Positions 14,117 through 21,561 of a stretch of 21,677 nucleotides of DNA are shown piece after piece (position 1 is the stretch's first letter; each line of letters starts with the position of its first letter). Origin of the DNA: an uncultured Caryophanales bacterium (GTDB taxonomy: Bacteria > Bacillota_I > Bacilli_A > RF39 > UBA660). The DNA lies in NCBI GenBank assembly GCA_905206805.1, contig CAJLIR010000022.1:1-21677 (forward strand). The letters run 5' to 3'. The notes under the pieces were generated by a model. It saw nothing but the letters and a program-made list of their open reading frames with translations. It did not search any database and was not told the DNA's origin. The position numbers were made by a program, and so were the translations under genes.

Positions 14117-14805
14117 TTCAAATCACCGCTTTTCTTTGAAAGTTTATTATTTTCAATATATAATATTTCATCGGCATACTGTTTAATATTATCACTATGT
14201 GAAACAACTATTACACATTTTCCTTCATCTGCCATTTTTCTTAATAAATCCAAAATCATCTTTGTATTTTTCGAATCTAATGACCCTGTTGGTTCATCAG
14301 CTAAAATAATATCTGGATCATTAATTAATGCTCTTGCAATTGCAACCCTTTGTTGTTCTCCACCAGATAATTCAAAGGGAAAATGATTTATTCTATCAGT
14401 CAATCCAAAATATTTTAATTTTTCCACAGCTCTTTTTTTCTTCTCTTTTTCTGAAAGTTTACAATTAATATTTAATGGTAACATAACATTTTCAAAAGCT
14501 TTTAATAAAGGATTTAGATAGAATGATTGAAATACAAAACCTATTTTTTTATTTCTTATTAAAGCCTTTTCCTTTGAATTAAGTTGTTCTACATTTTTTC
14601 CATCTATAATTAATTCACCGCTATCAAAATCTTTCAATATACCTAATATTTGAATCAAGGTACTTTTACCTGCTCCACTTTCTCCCATAATGGCATACAA
14701 TATTTTTTTCTCAAAGCTGCAACAAATACTATTTAAAACAGCAACTTTTGATTTTTTCCGTTTATATGATTTAGATATATTTTTACATTCTAATAAATAT
14801 TTCAT
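14113..14805 (-). CDS. ABC transporter ATP-binding protein, MacB/LolD/bacteriocin-export type
   Basis: 230 residues from the ATG preceded by GGAGG; the longer frame to 14871 reads through the upstream hairpin and is rejected. All nucleotide-binding motifs are intact: Walker A GESGAGKST (41-49), Q-loop Gln94, signature LSGGEQQRVAIARAL (146-160), Walker B IILADEPTGSLD (166-177) and switch His203. LADEPTGSLD is characteristic of the LolD/MacB/FtsE group, which pairs with FtsX-like permeases, exactly what the two following genes encode. ATPases of this group also serve lactococcin-972-type bacteriocin clusters. The gene is the first of three and lies 15 nt after a perfect 12-bp hairpin that could throttle its transcription. 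Confidence 0.9.
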   Translation of the reverse strand: MKYLLECKNISKSYKRKKSKVAVLNSICCSFEKKILYAIMGESGAGKSTLIQILGILKDFDSGELIIDGKNVEQLNSKEKALIRNKKIGFVFQSFYLNPLLKAFENVMLPLNINCKLSEKEKKKRAVEKLKYFGLTDRINHFPFELSGGEQQRVAIARALINDPDIILADEPTGSLDSKNTKMILDLLRKMADEGKCVIVVSHSDNIKQYADEILYIENNKLSKKSGDLK

Positions 14806-14822
14806 TTTATTTCCTCCATTTA

Positions 14823-14854
14823 AACAAAAAGGTACCACAAGATACCTTTTTGTT
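14823..14854 (-). terminator. Perfect 12-bp hairpin between the small-protein relic and the ABC operon
   Basis: AACAAAAAGGTA (14823-14834) pairs perfectly with TACCTTTTTGTT (14843-14854) around an 8-nt loop. In the minus-strand RNA the 3' arm holds U5 and is followed by GUUUAAAUGGAGG, the ribosome binding site of the ATPase. It could be the terminator of the upstream small-protein gene with partial read-through, or an attenuator. Confidence 0.55.
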
Positions 14855-14864
14855 GTCAAAATAA

Positions 14865-14969
14865 CTACCAAGTTCTAGTTATAAATCTTTGAGTTTCCTT
14901 CCAGCCAATATATCTAGCACCAGTTGTACTGTAAGCACGAATTCTTATATTTGCAGTTCCTCCCTTTTT
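14865..14969 (-). pseudogene. C-terminal relic of a small (probably secreted) protein
   Basis: An open frame of 34 codons between two stops has no start codon. It reads GGTANIRIRAYSTTGARYIG, then WKETQRFITRTW, then a TAG stop. It begins at a run of seven A, where the other frame (VLSYNKK) would join after a one-base shift. The regular strand pattern (NIRIRAY, RYIGWKE) looks like real protein, but I recognise no family. It lies between the strong promoter at 15106-15134 and the ABC transporter genes, where small exported proteins or bacteriocins are often encoded. I infer a decayed precursor gene that lost its signal peptide region. This is also most of the only stretch over 300 bases (14806-15197) without an intact gene. 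Confidence 0.4.
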
Positions 14970-15015
14970 TTATTATAAGAAAGTACCATTATATAAAATA
15001 AACAGTACCTTACTT

Positions 15016-15066
15016 ATCAGAACTTTATTATTCATTAAGTATTTTAGATATCTTAATGATAATAAA
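15016..15066 (-). other. Large imperfect inverted repeat in the ABC operon leader
   Basis: TCATTAAG and CTTAATGA, bordered by ATTAT/ATAAT-type pairs, form a long A-U stem around a loop of about 12 nt (around 15028-15058). It lies about 50 nt after the predicted transcription start and may be a leader structure. Pairing is A-U rich, so stability is modest. Confidence 0.25.
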
Positions 15067-15105
15067 TAATGAAGATACTGCATTTCATTAATTTTTTACA
15101 ATTTC

Positions 15106-15134
15106 ATTGTACGATTTTTTTCGACATAAGTCAA
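15106..15134 (-). promoter_or_regulatory. Strong promoter of the relic/ABC operon, with a TGTCGAA in its spacer
   Basis: TTGACT (-35, 15129-15134), a 17-bp spacer and TACAAT (-10, 15106-15111) form one of the best sigma-A promoters in the window. The spacer includes TGTCGAAA, matching the Spo0A-box core. A site between -35 and -10 would normally repress. Transcription would start near 15099, giving a leader of about 290 nt before the ATPase gene. Confidence 0.6.
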
Positions 15135-15162
15135 CAAAATTGTACATAGTTGCGTCAAATAT

Positions 15163-15185
15163 AAAAAAGATGTAAATTTACATCT
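15163..15185 (-). terminator. Terminator of map
   Basis: AGATGTAAA/TTTACATCT (15168-15185) is a perfect palindrome that folds into a 6-bp stem with a 6-nt loop, followed on the minus strand by U6. It lies 13 nt after the map stop codon. Confidence 0.75.
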
Positions 15186-15197
15186 CTTAAAATCATT

Positions 15198-15962
15198 TTA
15201 TACTTCATTTTCATCTAGTCTTGGTGTTAAAATTTCATATCCATCATGAGTTACTAAAATAGTATGTTCATAATGCGCAGAAGGAAGTGCATCCTCAGTT
15301 TTAATAGTCCAACCATCTTCCAACATATAAATATCTGCTGAACCTAAATTTAACATAGGTTCAATGCAAATAACCATTCCTTCTTTTAATTTTGGTCCAG
15401 TACCTTTTTTGCCGTAATTTGGAATATCAGGATCTTCATGCATATCTGTTCCAATTCCATGACCACATAATTCTTTAACAACACCCAAATTGTGCGATAT
15501 AGCATATTCTTCTACTGCTGCAGATATGTCACCAACTCTATTACCAGGTTTAACTTGTTTAATTCCCTCATATAAAGCATTTTCTGTATGTTTCATCAAA
15601 TATTTTTTTTGGTTACTTACCTCACCAACAGCGTAAGTCCATGCAGCATCTCCTTGATATCCCTCATAACCAATTACCATATCAATAGTTATGATATCAC
15701 CCTTTTTTAATTTTCTTTTATTTGGAATTCCATGTACAACCTCGTCATTTACACTTGTACATAACGTAGCAGGAAATCCCTCATATCCTTTACAAGAAGG
15801 TACTCCACCCATACTTCTTATATAGTCCTCTGCTAATTTATCAAGTTCTAAAGTAGTAATACCTTCCTTTATAAATTGTTTTAAATATTTATGTGTTTTA
15901 GAAACCATCATTCCAGCTTTACGCATTAATTCGATTTCTCTTTCACTTTTTATAGTTATCAT
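15198..15962 (-). CDS. map: Methionine aminopeptidase, type I
   Basis: 254 residues. The enzyme removes the initiator methionine from new proteins in the cytoplasm and is normally essential. All five metal ligands are present: Asp94 (ITIDMV), Asp105 (YQGDAAWTY), His168 (CGHGIG), Glu201 (CIEPM) and Glu232 (YEHTI). The substrate-contacting His77 (EVVHGIP) and His175 (DMHED) are also present. No N-terminal zinc-finger extension is seen, so it is a type Ia form. AGAAGG lies 5 nt before the ATG. It follows the ABC exporter gene after 44 nt and ends in a good terminator. In most Bacilli map sits in the ribosomal protein cluster beside secY/adk; here it is outside it, as happens for second copies, so another map may exist in the genome. 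Confidence 0.95.
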   Translation of the reverse strand: MITIKSEREIELMRKAGMMVSKTHKYLKQFIKEGITTLELDKLAEDYIRSMGGVPSCKGYEGFPATLCTSVNDEVVHGIPNKRKLKKGDIITIDMVIGYEGYQGDAAWTYAVGEVSNQKKYLMKHTENALYEGIKQVKPGNRVGDISAAVEEYAISHNLGVVKELCGHGIGTDMHEDPDIPNYGKKGTGPKLKEGMVICIEPMLNLGSADIYMLEDGWTIKTEDALPSAHYEHTILVTHDGYEILTPRLDENEV

Positions 15963-16006
15963 AAATACCTTCTTTCTAAAACTATATATATTATATCACG
16001 TATAGT

Positions 16007-17746
16007 CTATTTTTTATAATCATTTTTTATTATTTCAGATTCATACAAATGCTTATATTGAGTGCAATTATTCATTAATTGTTCGTGAGTTCCTTCTGCC
16101 AAAATTTTTCCATCATTTAGATATAAAATTCTATTAGCGTTTTTAATAGTTGACAAGCGATGCGCAATTATCAAAATAGTATATTCACCCTTCATATTTT
16201 CAATAGCTTTTTGTATTTGTTCCTGGGTATCATTATCTAAAGCACTTGTTGCTTCATCAAATAAAATTATTTCAGTTTTTTGTACCAAGGCCCTAGCGAT
16301 CGCAAGTCTTTGTTTTTGTCCACCAGATAAATTTACGCCACCTTCTCCTACAACTGTATCATATTTATTAGGCAAACTCATTATAAAATCGTGCAAACAG
16401 GCACACTTACAAGCTTCTATCATTTCATCGTCTGTTAAATTTTGTTTCACAAGTTTCAAATTTTCTTTAATACTCAAATTAAATATATATGGATTTTGAC
16501 TTATTATAGTAATATTTCCTCTTATAGAATCTTTATCAAGTTCATTAATATTTATTCCATCAATTTTTATTTCACCTTTATTAATGTCATACATTTTACA
16601 CAAAAGATTAAAAATTGTTGTTTTTCCTGCACCACTTTTACCAACAAAAGCAACAGTTTCATTAGCTTTAATTTTAAAAGATAAATTCTTTAAAACTTTT
16701 ATTTCATCATAACCAAATGATACATTTTTAAACTCAAAATCACCTTCAACTTTATCTAAATGCTTAAGTCCAAATGTTTCTTTTTTAAATTCATTACTTT
16801 CTATAATATCAAAAACTCTATTTGCAGATAAATTAAAATCCTTAACTTTATCTAATAACATACCTACATAGTAAGCAAATTCTGGTAATCGTTTTGAATA
16901 ATTAAAAATAATTAAAGCATTAGCCATTACAATTTTTTCTTTAACTATTAGTACTACCAAAAGAATTATTAATAATAAATCAACTAAATCACTAAAAAAT
17001 CTTCTAAATAATTTATATGTTCTATTAACAATACCCATATTATATTTTTCACAATTGAGATCTTTTATTTTACTATTTAATGAAGTAATAAAACTATCTT
17101 CACTATTAAGCATTTTAATATCACGAACACCTCTTATAATTTCACTAAAAAAACCAGAGACTTTTTCATTTTTTGATCTAAATATTTTATCATGCTCTAT
17201 ATACTTTTCTACTCTTTTTCGTTCTATTAAAAATAAAATTACAATTGTTGTTAAAAGATAAATAAAAGCGATTTTGTTTATTAAAAATATTGCACAAAAA
17301 ATTCCTATGCTTGATATAATTCCATATAAACATTCGTTTAATACATTAAATATTTCAGCTAATTTTGAAGTATCACCAGTAATTCTTTGAATAAAAACAC
17401 CTGTTCCGTATTTTTCAATCGTTTTATTTTCTAATTTTAAAATACTTTTTCCTAATTCTAACTGAATTTTAGATGAACTTTCTCTATATATAAGTTGAGA
17501 ATATTTGTCTATTAAATAACTTGAAATATTATTTAATTGTTCTACAAGAAATATAACAATACTTATAATTATTAATTGATAAAAATTATTACTGGTTAAA
17601 TTAACAATTATTTTAGCACTTAATATAGGAACTATTACACTTATAATTATTGTTATAATATTTGTGATTATAAATTTTATAAAATTTCCCTTTTGACTTT
17701 TTGAAAATCTCCACGCAAACTTTAAATTTTTAAAAAATTCACTCAT
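16007..17746 (-). CDS. ABC exporter, fused membrane and ATPase domains (MsbA/LmrA type)
   Basis: 579 residues, normal for a half-size exporter acting as a dimer. The membrane domain has six helices at about 22-45, 56-76, 138-157, 159-176, 247-268 and 272-290. The ATPase domain has Walker A GKSGAGKTT (369-377), Q-loop Gln417 (ISQNPYIF), signature LSGGQKQRLAIARAL (473-487), Walker B IILFDEATSALD (493-504) and switch His529 (IAHRLST), all intact. There is no N-terminal C39 peptidase domain, so it does not cleave leader peptides itself. GGGGGAG lies just before the ATG. Substrates of this group are lipids, drugs or peptides and cannot be told apart by sequence. It stands between the tRNA terminator and map. 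Confidence 0.92.
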   Translation of the reverse strand: MSEFFKNLKFAWRFSKSQKGNFIKFIITNIITIIISVIVPILSAKIIVNLTSNNFYQLIIISIVIFLVEQLNNISSYLIDKYSQLIYRESSSKIQLELGKSILKLENKTIEKYGTGVFIQRITGDTSKLAEIFNVLNECLYGIISSIGIFCAIFLINKIAFIYLLTTIVILFLIERKRVEKYIEHDKIFRSKNEKVSGFFSEIIRGVRDIKMLNSEDSFITSLNSKIKDLNCEKYNMGIVNRTYKLFRRFFSDLVDLLLIILLVVLIVKEKIVMANALIIFNYSKRLPEFAYYVGMLLDKVKDFNLSANRVFDIIESNEFKKETFGLKHLDKVEGDFEFKNVSFGYDEIKVLKNLSFKIKANETVAFVGKSGAGKTTIFNLLCKMYDINKGEIKIDGININELDKDSIRGNITIISQNPYIFNLSIKENLKLVKQNLTDDEMIEACKCACLHDFIMSLPNKYDTVVGEGGVNLSGGQKQRLAIARALVQKTEIILFDEATSALDNDTQEQIQKAIENMKGEYTILIIAHRLSTIKNANRILYLNDGKILAEGTHEQLMNNCTQYKHLYESEIIKNDYKK

Positions 17747-17798
17747 ACAACTCCCCCAACAATTAGTATTATAACAACATTTGAAAATTTTTCAATAT

Positions 17799-17822
17799 AA
17801 AAAAAATAAGTATTTAACTTAT
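17799..17822 (-). terminator. Terminator after tRNA-Gln
   Basis: On the minus strand ATAAGT and ACTTAT (17817-17822 and 17806-17811) form a 6-bp stem with a 5-nt loop, followed by a run of U (17799-17805). It lies 20 nt after the tRNA and probably also ends the upstream ABC operon. Confidence 0.65.
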
Positions 17823-17842
17823 CCTAAATCATAAATATTATA

Positions 17843-17916
17843 TGGCTGCCTCAGTTAGATTCGAACTAACGATCATGGAGTCAGAGTCCACTGCCTTACC
17901 GCTTGGCTATGAGGCA
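17843..17916 (-). tRNA. tRNA-Gln (anticodon CTG)
   Basis: A 74-nt cloverleaf with encoded CCA. The acceptor arms are TGCCTCA and TGAGGCA (7 bp, U1-A72 as in tRNA-Gln). The D-arm is GCCAAGCGGTAAGGC, the anticodon arm TGGA-CTCTGAC-TCCA with anticodon CTG, and the T-arm TTAGTTCGAATCTAA. The D-arm and anticodon stem match the common bacterial tRNA-Gln pattern. It lies 36 nt after the ATPase gene stop and has a terminator behind it. Confidence 0.95.
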
Positions 17917-17952
17917 ATTCCAATATAATTATAAAACAATTTAATTATTAAT

Positions 17953-18606
17953 TCAATATTTTAAATTATTTTTTTCATCTTTTAAATTTATAACACCATC
18001 ATTCATTTCATATATAACATCGCACAAATTTTCTATATCCTCTTTTATATGTGTCGCAATCAAAATAATTTTATTCTTTCTCTTTTCATTTATTAAAATT
18101 TCTCGTATTTTATTAGCGCTTATTTCATCTAATCCATTAAAAGGTTCATCCAGTATTAATATATCAGGGTTCTCCATTAAAACTTGAGCAATTCCTAATT
18201 TTTGTTTCATACCTAATGAATATTTTTTAAATTTTTTATCTTTTTCCTCGTATAAATTTACTAATTTTAATGTTTGCTCAATTTCTTCTTTTCCAATTAT
18301 ATTTTCAATAGAAGCTAATAGTGATAAATTTTCAAAACCAGTTAAATCAGGAATGTAATTTGGAATATCTATCAATGCCCTAGTATTTTTTGGAAAAACA
18401 CCATTTTTATAAATATCCACTCCATTAATAATAACATTACCATGATTTGGTTTTAAAAATCCACAAATTGTTTTTAACAAAATACTTTTACCAGAACCAT
18501 TTCTACCAACAAATCCGTAAATTTTTCCACTTTCTAGCTTTAAATTAATATTTTTTAAAATTTCTTGATTATCAATTTTTTTAGATAATTCGTTAATTTC
18601 TATCAT
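17953..18606 (-). CDS. ABC transporter ATPase, BcrA/LanF type
   Basis: 217 residues with Walker A GRNGSGKS (34-41), signature YSLGMKQKLGIAQVL (129-143), Walker B ILILDEPFNGLD (149-160) and switch His186. In place of the Q-loop glutamine the sequence is ALIDIPNYIPDLTGFENL, with Asp80. In BcrA/LanF ATPases, which give self-immunity to bacitracin and lantibiotics, this position is acidic too (the 'E-loop'). So the protein belongs near that group rather than to importers. AAAGGAG precedes the ATG, which overlaps the end of the previous membrane gene by 14 bp. It is the last gene of a four-gene operon; its partners are the three membrane proteins before it. Confidence 0.88.
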   Translation of the reverse strand: MIEINELSKKIDNQEILKNINLKLESGKIYGFVGRNGSGKSILLKTICGFLKPNHGNVIINGVDIYKNGVFPKNTRALIDIPNYIPDLTGFENLSLLASIENIIGKEEIEQTLKLVNLYEEKDKKFKKYSLGMKQKLGIAQVLMENPDILILDEPFNGLDEISANKIREILINEKRKNKIILIATHIKEDIENLCDVIYEMNDGVINLKDEKNNLKY

Positions 18607-19273
18607 AAATTCTTTTCTCCTTTAAATTAAACATATTATTAAAAATTATTTTAACTAATATATAAAGCATAAAAATAATTAATAATTGAGCAAAAACTAA
18701 ATATAATAATAAACTATTATTACATAAATTATAAATATATATAACGGAATACTCGTTAATAAAAAAATCCAATATAAACCATAGTCCAATAAGTAATATA
18801 GAATTATTTTTTAATAAAATATATAAAATTAAGTTAATCATTTGAATAATAATTTTAGAAAATATAATTACTATACAGAACACAAAATTAATTTTTCCAC
18901 ATAAAAAATAACAAAGACAATAGTATAACAAAATAATAAATGTATCAACAATAAAATTAGAAACAATAAATGATTTTATCCAATTATCTTTAGATATTCT
19001 TAAAAAAATACATTCAAAATTGTTTTTTAAATCATAATTAAAAATATAATTATTAAATAATATAAATGAAAAATTAATAATTAAAACTATACATATTGTT
19101 ATAAAATTTCTATAGCAATTTACTGATCCAGTAATTGTAAAGAATAAATTAGTAATATCATATTTATTATTAAAAGCAAATAACAAATATAATATAACAC
19201 TAAATAATTGAATTAAAACAATATTGGGATGTTTATACAAAATAAATAAATTTTTTTTAATATTTCCAAGCAT
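18593..19273 (-). CDS. Six-helix membrane protein, ABC-2-like permease (third)
   Basis: 226 residues with six hydrophobic segments, for example VLIQLFSVILYLLFAF, ICIVLIINFSFILF, VDTFIILLYYCLCYFLCG and LVFAQLLIIFMLYILVKIIF. It has almost no soluble loops, as in ABC-2/LanE-LanG permeases, and no specific family is recognised. The start (AGGGG upstream) overlaps the previous stop by one base (TAATG), and its end overlaps the ATPase gene by 14 bp, so it is made together with both. It is extremely rich in Ile, Leu, Phe and Asn. Confidence 0.75.
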   Translation of the reverse strand: MLGNIKKNLFILYKHPNIVLIQLFSVILYLLFAFNNKYDITNLFFTITGSVNCYRNFITICIVLIINFSFILFNNYIFNYDLKNNFECIFLRISKDNWIKSFIVSNFIVDTFIILLYYCLCYFLCGKINFVFCIVIIFSKIIIQMINLILYILLKNNSILLIGLWFILDFFINEYSVIYIYNLCNNSLLLYLVFAQLLIIFMLYILVKIIFNNMFNLKEKRIYDRN

Positions 19274-20022
19274 TATTTTACCCCTAACTCAACATTTTTA
19301 CAATTTTTAAAAATAAAGAATAATAACACAAAAATCATTAAATTAAAATAAATAATACCACTTATTATTAAAACACTTAATTTATTTGTTAACATATAAC
19401 CGTGAGAATTAAATCCAGGATTAAATAAATCTAATAAATAAATGCCACTTGGATAAAACTTGTCTCCAAAGCAAATAATAATTAAAAATAAAATTAAAAT
19501 AATTAATGTTTTACTCCTACTATTTGACTTAAATATTGTTAATACACCTATCAACGTAATTATAAAAGTTGTTAATAATATTTTAAGCAAATTAATTATA
19601 TATACATATATATCTAAAGTATTAAATCCTAAATTTTCTGTAATTTTAAAACCTGAATTTTGTGTAATATTACAACATATTAATGTTATCAAAATAGTTT
19701 GAAAATATAAAAACAGTGTCATAAATAAAATAGTAAATATAAGCTTTTTACAAAATTCTCTTCTACTATTAAATCTCAATATAATTTCAGTATTGCATTT
19801 TAAATTATTAAAAATAATATAAAACATAACTAAAAAACTCGGATATAAAACAACAACTAAAAAAATTTTATTAGTAAAAGAATAATTAAATATTTCTAAA
19901 TATCCAAAACCACTATATTGAGGCGTAATAAAAAACATACTGATTGCTATATATAATAATATTGCTTTATATTCCCAAGTTGAGCAAAAATTTTTGAAAA
20001 CAATCTTAGTTAAACTATTCAC
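19273..20022 (-). CDS. Six-helix membrane protein, ABC-2-like permease (second)
   Basis: 249 residues starting with GTG inside the end of the previous gene (8-bp overlap). Six hydrophobic segments are visible, including IFLVVVLYPSFLVMFYIIF, IFTILFMTLFLYFQTILI, ILLTTFIITLIGVLTIF and YFNLMIFVLLFFIFK. A loop ILRFNSRREFCKKLIF after the second helix is basic, as expected for the cytoplasmic coupling region. No family is recognised beyond ABC-2-like. Its place between two similar genes and before the ATPase supports a role as one of three permease subunits or as an accessory. Confidence 0.75.
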   Translation of the reverse strand: MNSLTKIVFKNFCSTWEYKAILLYIAISMFFITPQYSGFGYLEIFNYSFTNKIFLVVVLYPSFLVMFYIIFNNLKCNTEIILRFNSRREFCKKLIFTILFMTLFLYFQTILITLICCNITQNSGFKITENLGFNTLDIYVYIINLLKILLTTFIITLIGVLTIFKSNSRSKTLIILILFLIIICFGDKFYPSGIYLLDLFNPGFNSHGYMLTNKLSVLIISGIIYFNLMIFVLLFFIFKNCKNVELGVK

Positions 20023-20848
20023 TATTTAACACCAATCTTTCTTTGTTACTATATACAATTATTAAGATAATAGTAGTTATCAAGGCATAAATTGATGTAT
20101 GAATTATAGCTCGTGACATTGTCGATTGAACAAAATATCCTTCATAAACATTAACGTTATATACATAATTTAAAAATTTTTCACCAAAAAGAGATTGTCC
20201 TATAAATATTAAAACATTACCTACAATTAAATTTATGGCATTCATTGTAACAAAGGTAATTATGAAACTAACTAATATCTTTTTTGAAAAATATAAAACA
20301 ATTAAACTAATATTTACAACCATAATAACATACATAAGAATTTGAATAAAAGAAAATAGTACAAATATATATGGACTATTAAATCCTATATAATCAAACA
20401 TAGTATATTGATTTGCATATATAATATTAGTTATATCATGCGGTAACACAATATAACCTATTACAAATAAAGTTAATGATGTAAGTGCAAAAGGAAACCA
20501 AGCCTTAAAGTATGAACAAATTAATTCCTTTAAAAATAATACCAAATATTTCTGCCTTAATAAGGAACTCTTAAGAAATGATCCAAAAAATTTATGAAAA
20601 AAATTGGGTAATACAAGAATACTTATTAATATTGGACTTAAAAACATTACAGCACTTCCTAAATTGTAATGCAAACAATAATTCCAAAATGAAAAACAAT
20701 TAACGCCATCCATTAAACCATCATAAGTTATAGTATTAATAAAATATGAACAAATATTAAGAATAGTTAAAATTCCAATTATTGTAATAGAAAGTAAAAA
20801 TTCTTTAGATTTAAAATAAAGTTTAAGATAATTCTTAATTTTTTTCAT
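20015..20848 (-). CDS. Six-helix membrane protein, ABC-2-like permease (first)
   Basis: 277 residues from the ATG preceded by GGAGGTATAT; a TTG four codons upstream overlaps that site and is rejected. A basic start (KKIKNYLKLYFKSKEF) is followed by six hydrophobic segments, among them LLSITIIGILTILNICSYFI, SAVMFLSPILISILVLPNFF and IIHTSIYALITTIILIIVYS. A loop FGSFLKSSLLRQKYLVLFLK resembles the cytoplasmic coupling loop of ABC-2 permeases. It begins the transporter operon, 55 nt after the secreted protein gene, with no clear terminator between them. Confidence 0.75.
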   Translation of the reverse strand: MKKIKNYLKLYFKSKEFLLSITIIGILTILNICSYFINTITYDGLMDGVNCFSFWNYCLHYNLGSAVMFLSPILISILVLPNFFHKFFGSFLKSSLLRQKYLVLFLKELICSYFKAWFPFALTSLTLFVIGYIVLPHDITNIIYANQYTMFDYIGFNSPYIFVLFSFIQILMYVIMVVNISLIVLYFSKKILVSFIITFVTMNAINLIVGNVLIFIGQSLFGEKFLNYVYNVNVYEGYFVQSTMSRAIIHTSIYALITTIILIIVYSNKERLVLNSE

Positions 20849-20903
20849 ATATACCTCCAAAATAAGACTAAGTAATTTATACTATAATCAAATTTATTTT
20901 ATA

Positions 20904-21326
20904 TTAACCTAAATAATCTAAAAACCAATGTGCAGAATTTATTGTGGTATTTCCAACATAATACCATCTAGAATCAATATATAAATCAAAATTTCCAGCA
21001 ACCATATAAAGAACGTAGGGCGAACTATTAAATGTTAATTGGGTCATTTTATTATTCGCAAGCACTTGCCATGTACCATCTGTACCTGAATCACGCTCTC
21101 TTAATTTGACATCCAATTCTCTCGTAACTGAAATATTATCAATATAATGATGCCTACCAACTTCTGATGTTGGAATATAAACATCTGGCGTATTCCAATT
21201 TCCATTAGCGCCACCAATTGCTTGATTTGAAATATTCATAACTGTATAACCACTAGCAAAAATATTGGCAATATTTGTTATAGTAGTTACAATTAACATA
21301 ACAAATAATACTTTTAAACTTTTAAT
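20904..21326 (-). CDS. Small secreted Cys-free protein, possible bacteriocin-like cargo (ATT start)
   Basis: 140 residues if translation starts at ATT 21326, which has GGAG 7 nt upstream. The first ATG (21299) has no site and would remove the basic part of the signal peptide. With the ATT start the protein begins (M)IKSLKVLFVMLIVTTITNI and has a likely cleavage near ANIFASG (about residues 22-27). The mature part of about 115 residues has no cysteine, is rich in Thr, Asn, Tyr and Trp, and shows regular strands (RELDVKLRERD, WQVLANN, YVLYMVAGNFDLYI, RWYYVGN), ending in WFLDYLG. I know no family for it. Its position just before a four-gene ABC transporter with a LanF-like ATPase is that of a bacteriocin or signal protein. 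An adhesin or inhibitor role cannot be excluded. Confidence 0.7.
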   Translation of the reverse strand: MKSLKVLFVMLIVTTITNIANIFASGYTVMNISNQAIGGANGNWNTPDVYIPTSEVGRHHYIDNISVTRELDVKLRERDSGTDGTWQVLANNKMTQLTFNSSPYVLYMVAGNFDLYIDSRWYYVGNTTINSAHWFLDYLG

Positions 21327-21327
21327 T

Positions 21328-21361
21328 TTATCACTCCTATAGCAAATATAAACTACCTAGT
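21328..21361 (-). promoter_or_regulatory. Possible promoter very close to the secreted-protein gene
   Basis: TTGACT, a 17-bp spacer and TATAGG preceded by TGC (extended -10) lie on the minus strand. The -10 overlaps the GGAG ribosome binding site, so transcription from here would give an almost leaderless mRNA. Either this promoter or the ribosome binding site may therefore be coincidental. Confidence 0.3.
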
Positions 21362-21561
21362 CAATTTAACTTTAAACCCTAAAAATCTTTAATAAAAAAA
21401 ATTAATGTAAATTTTAAAAAATTTTTATTATTTTGACAAAAAATGACAAATATTGTTAACAAAAATACTATTTATGCATAAAAAACGATAATTTATGAAA
21501 ATATATTTTTTTAAATATTATTTGTATGATATGATAAATATTTGAATTATAGATTTTCTAA

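Noticed and set aside
14865..14969. Relic as a lactococcin 972 family bacteriocin
   Set aside because: The position before an ABC cluster and the Trp ending fit loosely, but the residues do not match the lactococcin 972 sequence as I remember it, and no start or signal peptide remains.
15090..15125. Plus-strand terminator (TACAAT-TTC-ATTGTA followed by T7)
   Set aside because: No plus-strand transcript is expected here, and the same bases form the -10 and spacer of a good minus-strand promoter.
21433..21438. Plus-strand TTGACA as a promoter
   Set aside because: There is no plus-strand gene or RNA to the right, and the region is rich in TTGACA-like A/T strings.
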